Shown here: positions 53,328 to 61,150 of the stretch, piece after piece
How the letters are laid out: the number at the start of each line of letters is the position of its first letter
Numbering within the stretch: the first letter of the stretch is position 1
Source: Candidatus Riflebacteria bacterium HGW-Riflebacteria-1
Lineage (GTDB): Bacteria > Muiribacteriota > Ozemobacteria > Ozemobacterales > Ozemobacteraceae
Assembly: GCA_002839445.1 (NCBI GenBank)
Contig: PGYB01000007.1
Location: 1 to 64,000, forward strand
Direction of reading: 5' to 3'
Length of the DNA: 64,000 nucleotides
Position numbers and translations under genes: made by a program
Notes under the pieces: model-generated
Seen by the model: the letters and a program-made list of their open reading frames with translations, nothing else
Told to the model about the DNA's origin: nothing
Databases searched by the model: none

Positions 53328-56087
53328 ATGTATATTGTTACCAACGAAAACCGGAATTTTGATCAGGTTCTGCCTCTGGTTGGCGGAAAGGGCGGCAATC
53401 TGCTCAAGTTGACCGCAGCTGGCGCCGACGTGCCGGCATTTGTCGTGCTCAAAAGAAGCTGTTTCGATGAATTCATCGGCTCATTTCGTGGCGAATTCAA
53501 TAAACACCTCAAAGCCCTTGATTGCAAGACGCCCGAGAGTATCGCCAGAACAGCCGGTGCCTTGCGCAAGTGCATGCACTCGCATCCGATTCCTGACCGT
53601 ATCAAGAGCGATCTTTTCGCCGCGCTCAAGAAGCTTTTGCCGGAAAATTCGTTTCTGGCTGTTCGCTCATCAGCGCTTGGTGAAGATTCTAAGGAATTTT
53701 CCTACGCCGGTATGCTCGATACCTGCCTGTTCAGACGCAGTGAAGATGAGATCTGCGAAGCGGTAGTCACCTGCTGGTCTTCGATCTATTCTGACCGCGC
53801 CGTGGCTTATCGCAACATGCGCAAGATCGCGCAGGACAACGTTTCAATGGCGGTTGTCGTGCAGGAAATGATCGACGGCGTCGCTTCCGGCGTCACCTTT
53901 ACCGTTAATCCGACCACCAGATATGAAGATGAAATTCTGATTACATCGGTGTTTGGCCTTGGTGAAGGCCTGGTTTCGGGCACTCTTGATTCTGACCAGT
54001 TTATCTGTCTCAAAAAAGATGGTTATCCGGTAGTCGAAAAGCAGCTTGCCGACAAGGTTGAAAAGCTGGTCTTTGACCGCGAAAAGAATTACGGCACGGC
54101 AACTGTCGCAGTGAGCGCCGATGAGGCAAAAAAATCGAGTCTCAGTGATACGCAACTGCGCAGCATCGCAACCGTATGCCACCGCATTGAAGGCAGCTAC
54201 GGCAATGTTCCACAGGATATCGAATGGACGATCGATTCTGCTGGCCGCGTGCGCATTCTGCAGGCCCGCCCGATCACTACCATCGACCGGCCTATTCCCT
54301 CAGAACGTGGCTACAGCACGATCTGGGACAACTCGAACATTGTCGAAAGCTATTCCGGCGTTACTACGCCGCTGACTTTTTCGTTCGCTATTTACGCTTA
54401 TCATCGCGTTTACGTGCAGTTCTGCCAGGTTCTGATGGTGCCCGAAGAAGAAATTCAGGAAAACGATTACGCTTTTGCCAACATGCTGGGCTTTCTGAAC
54501 GGGCGCATTTACTACAATCTTAAGAACTGGTACAAATTGATTTCTGTTCTACCGGGTTACAGCTACAACAGCCGCTTTATGGAAGGCATGATGGGCGTCA
54601 AGGCCAGCTACGACAAGTCGGTTAAGCAGAAAAAACTGGGTTTCTTCAGCAAATATTTTCTTGAATTGCCGCGTCTGGCGCTGGTTGGTGCCAATCTTGC
54701 CTATCGTTTCTGGCGCACCGACACCGAAGTTAAGCGCTTTATGGATGTCTACCAGGCGATGTATAACAAGTATAAGGACTTTGATTTCAACAAGGCGCCG
54801 GCGCACCAGCTGATCGACATTTTCAACGAACTCGACAATACTGTGCTGGCACACTGGAAAGCCCCGATCATCAACGATTTCATGGCAATGATTTTTTACG
54901 GAGTGCTCGATGCTCTGATGAAAAAATGGGACCTCAACGCAGATGCAGCGCTTAAAAACGATCTGCTGGCCGGTCAGGGCAACGTTGAAAGCACGCTGCC
55001 GCTGCGCAATATTCAAAAAATCGCGCGCTTTGTTTCTGCTGACCCCGAACTCAAAGAGTTGTTTAAGACGCTGCCGGCAGCCAAGCTTAAAGACCTGTTT
55101 ATTCCGCTGCCTGGCACCGACAAGCCGGCCAGTCATCAACAGCTCGGCAGCCAGATCGTCGATTATCTCGAAAAATTCGGCTATCGTGCCATGTGTGAAC
55201 TCAAGCTTGAAGAGCCTTCAATGAATGAGCGACCTGAGTTTCTGTTCGACATGATCAAGAACTACGCGGTCGCTCCAATGCCCGTTGAGGAAGATATCGG
55301 CGACAAGGAACGCATGGTGCGCGAAACGGCTGAACGCAAGGTGCGTGAGGTTCTTGGCGAGCAGAAGATCTTTGGCCTGATTAAAAAGGTCGATGTGCTG
55401 ATGTTCGTTGCCAACTGGGCCAAAAAGGCTATGGCAGTGCGTGAATACCAGCGCTTTGCCAGAACCCGCATGTATGGCCTGATGAGCCGCATTTATAAGG
55501 CATTCGGCCTGCGCTTTGTCGAACGTGGTGTTCTCGACAAGGTCGATGATATTTTCTATCTGACCATGCAGGAAACCCTCGAATTTGTCAGCGGCACTGC
55601 TCGCAGCCAGAAACTGCGTGAGCTTGCCGCACTGCGTCGCGCTGAATTCGATGAATACAAGGCGATGGACGAATTGCCCGACCGCATCGAGACTACCGGC
55701 ATTACCTATTGCAACGACCTGACGCGCGGCATGCTGCCGACCAACGCCGAAGATGACGATCCAGATATCATTCGCGGCATTGGTGGCTGTTCAGGCAAGG
55801 TTACCGGCAAGGTTAAGGTCATTCTCAATCCGAGCGATGACATGTCATTGAACGGTGAAATTCTCGTGGCGGCCCGCACCGATCCGGGCTGGGTGCCGTT
55901 GTTTGCAACCGCTTCAGCACTGCTGATCGAGCGTGGAAGCATGCTGTCGCATTCAGTCATTGTTGCGCGCGAGCTTGGTCTGCCGGCCGTAGTTGGTGCC
56001 ACTGGCGTGACCAAAAAGCTCAAGACCGGTGATGTGGTTGAGCTTGACGGCACAACCGGCATTGTCAGGGTTATTTCACGAGCATGA
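53328..56087 (+). CDS. PEP-synthase-like phosphotransferase, rifampin-phosphotransferase architecture
   Basis: A 919-aa enzyme with an N-terminal ATP-grasp domain of the PPDK/PEP synthase type (GGKGGNLLKLTAAGADVPAF, VRSSALGEDSKEFSYAGMLDT, FTVNPTTR, WTIDSAGRVRILQARPITT; about 1-325). A long middle acceptor-binding region (about 330-800) and a C-terminal swivelling His domain follow, with phospho-His H875 in RGSMLSHSVIVARELGLPAVVG. The PEP/pyruvate TIM barrel of true PEP synthases is absent, so it matches the rifampin-phosphotransferase layout: ATP to AMP with transfer to an alcohol. It probably phosphorylates a lipid or prenyl alcohol here rather than a drug. It overlaps the exporter gene by 4 bp. 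Confidence 0.85.
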   Translation: MYIVTNENRNFDQVLPLVGGKGGNLLKLTAAGADVPAFVVLKRSCFDEFIGSFRGEFNKHLKALDCKTPESIARTAGALRKCMHSHPIPDRIKSDLFAALKKLLPENSFLAVRSSALGEDSKEFSYAGMLDTCLFRRSEDEICEAVVTCWSSIYSDRAVAYRNMRKIAQDNVSMAVVVQEMIDGVASGVTFTVNPTTRYEDEILITSVFGLGEGLVSGTLDSDQFICLKKDGYPVVEKQLADKVEKLVFDREKNYGTATVAVSADEAKKSSLSDTQLRSIATVCHRIEGSYGNVPQDIEWTIDSAGRVRILQARPITTIDRPIPSERGYSTIWDNSNIVESYSGVTTPLTFSFAIYAYHRVYVQFCQVLMVPEEEIQENDYAFANMLGFLNGRIYYNLKNWYKLISVLPGYSYNSRFMEGMMGVKASYDKSVKQKKLGFFSKYFLELPRLALVGANLAYRFWRTDTEVKRFMDVYQAMYNKYKDFDFNKAPAHQLIDIFNELDNTVLAHWKAPIINDFMAMIFYGVLDALMKKWDLNADAALKNDLLAGQGNVESTLPLRNIQKIARFVSADPELKELFKTLPAAKLKDLFIPLPGTDKPASHQQLGSQIVDYLEKFGYRAMCELKLEEPSMNERPEFLFDMIKNYAVAPMPVEEDIGDKERMVRETAERKVREVLGEQKIFGLIKKVDVLMFVANWAKKAMAVREYQRFARTRMYGLMSRIYKAFGLRFVERGVLDKVDDIFYLTMQETLEFVSGTARSQKLRELAALRRAEFDEYKAMDELPDRIETTGITYCNDLTRGMLPTNAEDDDPDIIRGIGGCSGKVTGKVKVILNPSDDMSLNGEILVAARTDPGWVPLFATASALLIERGSMLSHSVIVARELGLPAVVGATGVTKKLKTGDVVELDGTTGIVRVISRA

Positions 56088-58477
56088 ACGAACAGCTTAA
56101 CAACGTAGAGAAGCCGCAACGCAAGCGTTTTGCCGATCGCCAGTTCAAGGCGGCGGCACGCTTTATTGTGCGCTATCGTCGTGGTCTTGCGCTTTTACTG
56201 CTGATTGCCTGTGTTGGCGGGTTGTATTTTGCCCGTAACATTAACCTCGATAACAGCCTTGAGCTCTGGTTTCTCGAAGACGACCCGACGCTGGCGGCCT
56301 ATCGCGAATTCAAAACAAAATATGGCAATGACGAAATCATACTGGCGATGATCGACTGCCGGCGCGACGGCATGTTTTCGCCGGCAATGCTGAGCGCAGT
56401 CTATAAGGCTTCTAAGGCGATTGAAGATGATACCGCTAACTTTCGGCGCGTGCTCAGTGTCGGCCTGGCGCCACATATTGGCCTGCAAAATGACGAGCTG
56501 ATTATCGAAGACCTTATGGCCGGGCCCGTAGAAACAGAGGCAGATGCTGCGCTTATCAAAGAGCGCTTCATGGATGACCCGTTCAAGCGCATGATTCTGC
56601 AGGATGCAAGTTCAACCTGGGCAATTATAATCGCTGAACCGGTGGCAACGCCAGACATGGATACCCGTCGCCCGCTGATCATCGATTCGGTGCGTAAAAA
56701 GCTTGCAGGCTTTGAATACCGGCTTGCCGGCATGGGCGTCATGTATGACGAGCTTAATCGCCTGAGCATACTTGATGGCGGTGTTTTTAACGCGGTGGCA
56801 TACGCGGTCATCGCGATTTTGATTTTCGGACTTTACCGTTCATGGGCTTTTCTGTTTATGGCCCTTGGCGCCATGCTGTTCAGCGGCATGAGCTTTCTTG
56901 GTTGTTATGGCCTGTTTGGTCAGAACTTCAACATGGTCACTATTGTACTGCCGACGCTGATGATGATTCTGTCAGTGTCTGACGTGGCATATGTTTACAA
57001 CAATTACTGCTTCAATTCTGAGCGCATCCGAAAAAATCGTGAAGAAGGACTCGAACATGTTTTTAACGAAGTCCTTTCTCCATGCCTGTTCACTTCGCTG
57101 ACCAATACCTGTGGTTTCTTCGCGCTGACCGCGAGCTCGCTTTCGGTTCTGCGCACTTTCGGCTGGTTTGCCGGCTTTGCCAGCATGGCCGAGTATGTTG
57201 TTTCGATGATTGTCTCGGCTTATATTTTAGGCCGGGTCGAGCTGAAAGAAGAGATCCAGATCAAGCGCCCGATGGAGCCCCAGATCAACTGGATCGTAAA
57301 ACAGGTGCCCGTCTATTATCGCCAGATTCTGCTGGTTTTTGCTCTGGCTGGTGTTCTTGGCGTCTACGGTATTACGCAGCTCAACGTCGACACTTACTCT
57401 ATGGGCTTTTTGCACGAAAAGAACCCGATCCGGGTTGACAGCGACAAGGTTGAGGCGGTTTATGGTAACTACCTGCCTCTTGAAGTTCGGCTGATGACCG
57501 GCAAACGCGGTGGTATTCTCAGCGTTGATTTCATGCAGCGCCTGCAGAAAACCCATGATGATCTTGACGCGGCGCTCGGCTTCGAAAAGCCGGCATCAAT
57601 TGTCGATGTGTTCAAAAAACTGAATCAGGTGTGGAGCGACGGCACTGAGGCGACTTACGTCGTGCCAGACAGCGATGCAAAAATTGCGCAGCTGATGATG
57701 CAATACGAGTCAGACCCTGATAACGACCTCGTCTATATGACTGATCCTCCCGATTATACGGAAGCGCGCCTGACGATTCGCGTGCCGATGCTCAGCGCTG
57801 CGGTGTTGCGCGATTACGAAGATAAGGCGAAGGAAATTCTCCATCAGAACTTTGATAACACCGGCATTACCTGGAAATTCGGTGGTTATGTACCACTTTA
57901 CGCGCGCATAATCAGTTATGTAACCTGGAGTCAGGTTTCAAGCTTCGCTCTTGCTTTTGTTTTTGTGTTTGGCGCCATTGCAATATTGTTCAGGCGATTG
58001 AGCGCAATGGTTCTGGTTATTCTGCCCAATGTCTTTCCGATTCTGATGACTCTCGGAGTTATGGGTTTGACCGGTATCAGACTTGATATCGCAACGGTAA
58101 CGATCGCAGCCATCGCACTCGGAATTGTCGTTGACGATACCATTCACAGCCTGTATCAGCTTTATGATCCGTCACGTTCGAACCTGACACCGACAGAAGC
58201 GATTATCGACGGCGTTAAAGAGGCTGGCCCGGCGATGGTTTCTACCTCGCTGATCTATGCTTTTGGATTTCTGTTCATGGTGTTTGCCAGTATCAAGTCT
58301 ATTGTTTACTTTGGCGTGCTGCTGTCGTTTACGATCGTAGTCGCTCTGGTCTGTGATATTATATTTTTGCCGGCGCAGATATATCTGCTGCGCCGCTATC
58401 TGTCGAGGGATTTCCGGGCAGAAACCGAGGGCAACCCTGTTGCCCAGTCCGGAAGCGAAGATTCAGCCGTTAATTAA
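56084..58477 (+). CDS. MMPL/RND-family lipid-type exporter
   Basis: A 797-aa inner-membrane transporter of the RND superfamily. It has the duplicated plan: helix (about 30-47), outside domain, five to six helices (about 225-385), then helix (about 405-425), second outside domain, and final helices (about 615-770). Intramembrane acidic residues appear in VSDVAYVYNNY and GIVVDDTIHSLYQLY. This branch (HpnN/MMPL-like) moves lipids such as hopanoids or glycolipids toward the outer membrane, usually with a LolA-like carrier, which is present two genes downstream. The ATG overlaps the previous stop (ATGA). Confidence 0.9.
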   Translation: MNEQLNNVEKPQRKRFADRQFKAAARFIVRYRRGLALLLLIACVGGLYFARNINLDNSLELWFLEDDPTLAAYREFKTKYGNDEIILAMIDCRRDGMFSPAMLSAVYKASKAIEDDTANFRRVLSVGLAPHIGLQNDELIIEDLMAGPVETEADAALIKERFMDDPFKRMILQDASSTWAIIIAEPVATPDMDTRRPLIIDSVRKKLAGFEYRLAGMGVMYDELNRLSILDGGVFNAVAYAVIAILIFGLYRSWAFLFMALGAMLFSGMSFLGCYGLFGQNFNMVTIVLPTLMMILSVSDVAYVYNNYCFNSERIRKNREEGLEHVFNEVLSPCLFTSLTNTCGFFALTASSLSVLRTFGWFAGFASMAEYVVSMIVSAYILGRVELKEEIQIKRPMEPQINWIVKQVPVYYRQILLVFALAGVLGVYGITQLNVDTYSMGFLHEKNPIRVDSDKVEAVYGNYLPLEVRLMTGKRGGILSVDFMQRLQKTHDDLDAALGFEKPASIVDVFKKLNQVWSDGTEATYVVPDSDAKIAQLMMQYESDPDNDLVYMTDPPDYTEARLTIRVPMLSAAVLRDYEDKAKEILHQNFDNTGITWKFGGYVPLYARIISYVTWSQVSSFALAFVFVFGAIAILFRRLSAMVLVILPNVFPILMTLGVMGLTGIRLDIATVTIAAIALGIVVDDTIHSLYQLYDPSRSNLTPTEAIIDGVKEAGPAMVSTSLIYAFGFLFMVFASIKSIVYFGVLLSFTIVVALVCDIIFLPAQIYLLRRYLSRDFRAETEGNPVAQSGSEDSAVN

Positions 58478-58492
58478 TCTGGAGGTTTGGTT

Positions 58493-59593
58493 ATGACCAA
58501 GAAACCCGCAGTCGTTTACAGTAATGTCTGGGAAGATCCCGAACTCAATCGTGTGTCGCTTAAGGTCGAGCCCGGCCAGAATGTGCTTTCAATCACTTCC
58601 GGTGGTTGCAATTCACTCTGCCTGCTTCTCGAAGACCCGGCAAAGCTTATCTCGATAGACCTCAACCCGGCCCAGCTGGCAATGCTTGAATTCAAACGCG
58701 CTGCTATCATGGAACTCGACTACGACGACTTCATCGAATCCATGGGCACGCCATTTCTTTTCAAGCCTGGTAAGCCGGCTGAATACCGAATCGAGCTCTA
58801 TAATCGTATTAAAAAGCACATGCCGGCTTACGCTGTGCAGTTCTGGGATGAAAATCAGAACCACATTCGCGATGGCATCATGATGTGCGGCAAAGTCGAA
58901 AAGTTTTTCAAGATTTATCGAACGCTGCTCGGCTTTCTCTATTCAAAAGAAGATCTGATGAGCCTGTTCAAGGCAGAAAATCTGGAAAAGCAGCGGGAAG
59001 CTTACGCCACTTTCCGCAAGAAACGCTGGAATGCTTTGCACCGTCTGCTGCTTAACCGCGCTGTTCTCAGCCTGGTCAAAGGCGCGCACTCTTTTGCGCA
59101 GGTCGATTTTGAAGACTTTGCCGGCAATCTCAATGTTAAGCGAACTCGTGGCATGACACGCTTTTTCAACCCCGATAACTACTTTATGTGCCTGTTGATG
59201 CTGGGTGCGCATTACCATGAGAAGGGCATGGCGCCCTATCTGCTGCGCGAAAATTACCCGAAGCTCAAGGCTAACATTGGCCGTCTCGAAATCTTCATGG
59301 GCACCATTGGCGATGTTCTTAAAAAGGATGGCCCGGGCAGTTATGACCGCTTCAACCTGTCGAACATTTTTGAATGGATGACTAACGAAGTGTTCAACGG
59401 CATTATCCGTGAAGTTCTCGAACTGGCCCGCCCCGGTTCACGTATGGCCTGGCGCTACACCTTTGCCCGCCCGCGCGAGCTCGATGCCGAGAACCTCAGC
59501 CGGCTCGTCTACGAACCCGAGCTATCAGAACAGCTGTTCAACCAGGACCGCGCCTTCATTTACGAGAGCTTCCACGCTTATCACCTTAAGTAG
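58493..59593 (+). CDS. DUF3419 / BtaA-like SAM-dependent aminocarboxypropyl transferase
   Basis: A 366-aa protein of the DUF3419 family, whose studied member BtaA moves the 3-amino-3-carboxypropyl group of SAM to diacylglycerol in betaine-lipid synthesis. The family opening VYSNVWEDPELNR, the SITSGGCNSLCLLLEDP SAM loop followed by SIDLNPAQLAMLEFK, and the C-terminal PGSRMAWRYTFARPRE are visible. GGAGG sits 7 nt before the ATG at 58493. No BtaB-like N-methyltransferase is next to it, so a full betaine headgroup is not implied. It lies 15 bp after the exporter gene. The acceptor could be the lipid made by the neighbouring enzymes. Confidence 0.85.
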   Translation: MTKKPAVVYSNVWEDPELNRVSLKVEPGQNVLSITSGGCNSLCLLLEDPAKLISIDLNPAQLAMLEFKRAAIMELDYDDFIESMGTPFLFKPGKPAEYRIELYNRIKKHMPAYAVQFWDENQNHIRDGIMMCGKVEKFFKIYRTLLGFLYSKEDLMSLFKAENLEKQREAYATFRKKRWNALHRLLLNRAVLSLVKGAHSFAQVDFEDFAGNLNVKRTRGMTRFFNPDNYFMCLLMLGAHYHEKGMAPYLLRENYPKLKANIGRLEIFMGTIGDVLKKDGPGSYDRFNLSNIFEWMTNEVFNGIIREVLELARPGSRMAWRYTFARPRELDAENLSRLVYEPELSEQLFNQDRAFIYESFHAYHLK

Positions 59594-59687
59594 AAAGCAA
59601 ATCCGCAGATTTCGCTACAGCAATTCCCGGTAGGCGTAAAACCAGCATGAACAGAGATCATGATATTGAGGTATCGTTTTTTTGTTG

Positions 59688-59726
59688 GTCATTCTGCGAC
59701 TTCGCCTGACGGCTCGCGCGAATGAC
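59688..59726. repeat. Small palindromic repeat
   Basis: GTCATTC (59688-59694) and GAATGAC (59720-59726) are inverted around a G+C-rich middle with TGCGACTTCGCC. It resembles dispersed GTCATTC-type intergenic palindromes. It lies in the gap between the BtaA-like and LolA-like genes. Confidence 0.45.
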
Positions 59727-59860
59727 GGTTGATTTTGACCAGGAATTGCTGATTTCGCAGGCGGGTGCTTTGCAGAACTTAACATTAGTGGCTGTGGAGT
59801 TTTTGTTAAGCTTTGGGGTTTTATGATACAATTAAGGTAGTTGCACCTTTGGAGGCGATT

Positions 59861-60631
59861 ATGCGAAAACAAAAGTTGTTGTTCTCACTGTTCGTGTTGA
59901 TTCTGGCCGGCGCCGGAGCGGCGTGGGCTCTGACTGCCCAGGAAGTCCTGCAGAAGGTCGAAGACCGTTACATTGGCAATACTTCAAAGGCTCAGGTGCA
60001 GATGGATATTGTTGACAAGAGCGGCAACGTGCGTGAGCGCAAGATGGTCATTTCGCGGCGCAAGACTGATGCCAGCAACAAGGATAACTTCATTCATTTT
60101 GTTGCGCCGCCTGATATTCGCAATACCACTTATCTGGTCAACGAAAAGAACCGTGACCGCCAGAAATGGATTTTTCTCTCTGCGTTCAAGAAAACCCGCA
60201 AGATTGTTGCCGAAGATTACGCTCTGGCATTTGTTTCAAGCGACTTTACCTACGAAAATATGGATGAAATAAGGGCTGACGACTATGTCGCCAGCGACCT
60301 CAAAGAAGAAAAGTTTAACGGGATGGATGTATACACTGTCACTGCCGTTAAAAAAGACCAGAACACCAGTTATTCGAAGATTGTGCTTAAGGTCTGCAAG
60401 AGTTCATTCACGATTCTGCATACCGATATGTATGACAAGAAAGACGCTGCAAAGCTGGTCAAGGTGATGACCGCCGAAAACCTCGAAACAGTTCAGAACA
60501 TCGTCACTCCGATGAAAGTGACCATGAAAGACCTCAGCAAAGGTACTCATACCGTGCTGACCACGGCCAAAATTGCCTATGATCTGCCGCTGCCCGCCGA
60601 AGAATTCTCACAGCGCAACATGGAAAAATAG
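59861..60631 (+). CDS. LolA-like periplasmic lipid/lipoprotein carrier
   Basis: A 256-aa exported protein of the LolA/LolB fold group (outer-membrane lipoprotein-sorting type, COG2834-like). The signal peptide covers about residues 1-24 (ending GAAWA). The start of the mature part, LTAQEVLQKVEDRYIGN, and the central RRKTDASNKDNFIHFVAPPDIRNTTYLV and KKTRKIVAEDY segments are typical of members encoded with MMPL exporters. GGAGG is 5 nt before the ATG at 59861. It would pick up the lipid moved by the MMPL protein and carry it across the periplasm. Confidence 0.85.
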   Translation: MRKQKLLFSLFVLILAGAGAAWALTAQEVLQKVEDRYIGNTSKAQVQMDIVDKSGNVRERKMVISRRKTDASNKDNFIHFVAPPDIRNTTYLVNEKNRDRQKWIFLSAFKKTRKIVAEDYALAFVSSDFTYENMDEIRADDYVASDLKEEKFNGMDVYTVTAVKKDQNTSYSKIVLKVCKSSFTILHTDMYDKKDAAKLVKVMTAENLETVQNIVTPMKVTMKDLSKGTHTVLTTAKIAYDLPLPAEEFSQRNMEK

Positions 60632-60660
60632 CCGCAGACAAGATCTCGCAAAAAGCCACA

Positions 60661-60692
60661 AAGCCGCAAAGAACACCTTTTGCGGCTTTTTT
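60661..60692 (+). terminator. Intrinsic terminator of the lipid cluster
   Basis: AAGCCGCAAA pairs with TTTTGCGGCTT, ending in a run of T. It lies about 30 nt after the LolA-like stop and closes the cluster. Confidence 0.85.
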
Positions 60693-60851
60693 CACTCAGA
60701 GAAGAATCCGCAGATTTCACGATTCCGCCGAAATTCTGTAAAGATCAGCATTTTGAGAGAAGCAACTCAAGCAAACTAAACTAGTTTGCCTGACAGCCTG
60801 CAATCATATAAACTACATGAAATGCAGGCAGATGTTTGGGGAATGCAAATA

Positions 60852-60862
60852 CCCCCCCCCCC
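60852..60862 (+). repeat. Homopolymeric C tract (11 C)
   Basis: Eleven C in a row, 34 nt upstream of the start of the small membrane protein at 60897. Tracts of this length can slip during replication and change promoter spacing. It may instead be a sequencing artefact or mark a true length variant. Confidence 0.7.
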
Positions 60863-60896
60863 GCCGCTGAATTTTCAATTGAGGTGCTAGATTACA

Positions 60897-61088
60897 TTGA
60901 CCGAGAAAAGATTTTTCATGATTTTTTTCAGTATGGTCTTTTTTGGAATGATCATAGCAGGAATCATGCAACGGAAAGCCTCTTTTGGTCGGGCCATTCT
61001 CAGTCGTGACGAAGACCCTCTGCTATACTGGCTCGCAATGGGTGCTTATGTTGTGTTGTTCATAACCACAGTGTCTGGAATATTCTGA
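60897..61088 (+). CDS. Small two-helix membrane protein
   Basis: A 63-aa protein with helices at about 7-25 and 43-62, joined by a charged loop (RKASFGRAILSRDEDPLLYW). The start is TTG at 60897, about 10 nt after GAGGTG; the first ATG (60918) would cut into helix 1 and lacks a ribosome site. No family recognised. Its promoter region contains the C tract. Confidence 0.6.
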   Translation: MTEKRFFMIFFSMVFFGMIIAGIMQRKASFGRAILSRDEDPLLYWLAMGAYVVLFITTVSGIF

Positions 61089-61150
61089 AAAATAGATCAA
61101 TCGGCTACAGGACTGATGTGAAACTTCGTATTCGTCAATGCTGGCAAGTT

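Noticed and set aside
53328..56087. True phosphoenolpyruvate synthase
   Set aside because: The C-terminal PEP/pyruvate-binding barrel is missing and the His domain is at the very end.
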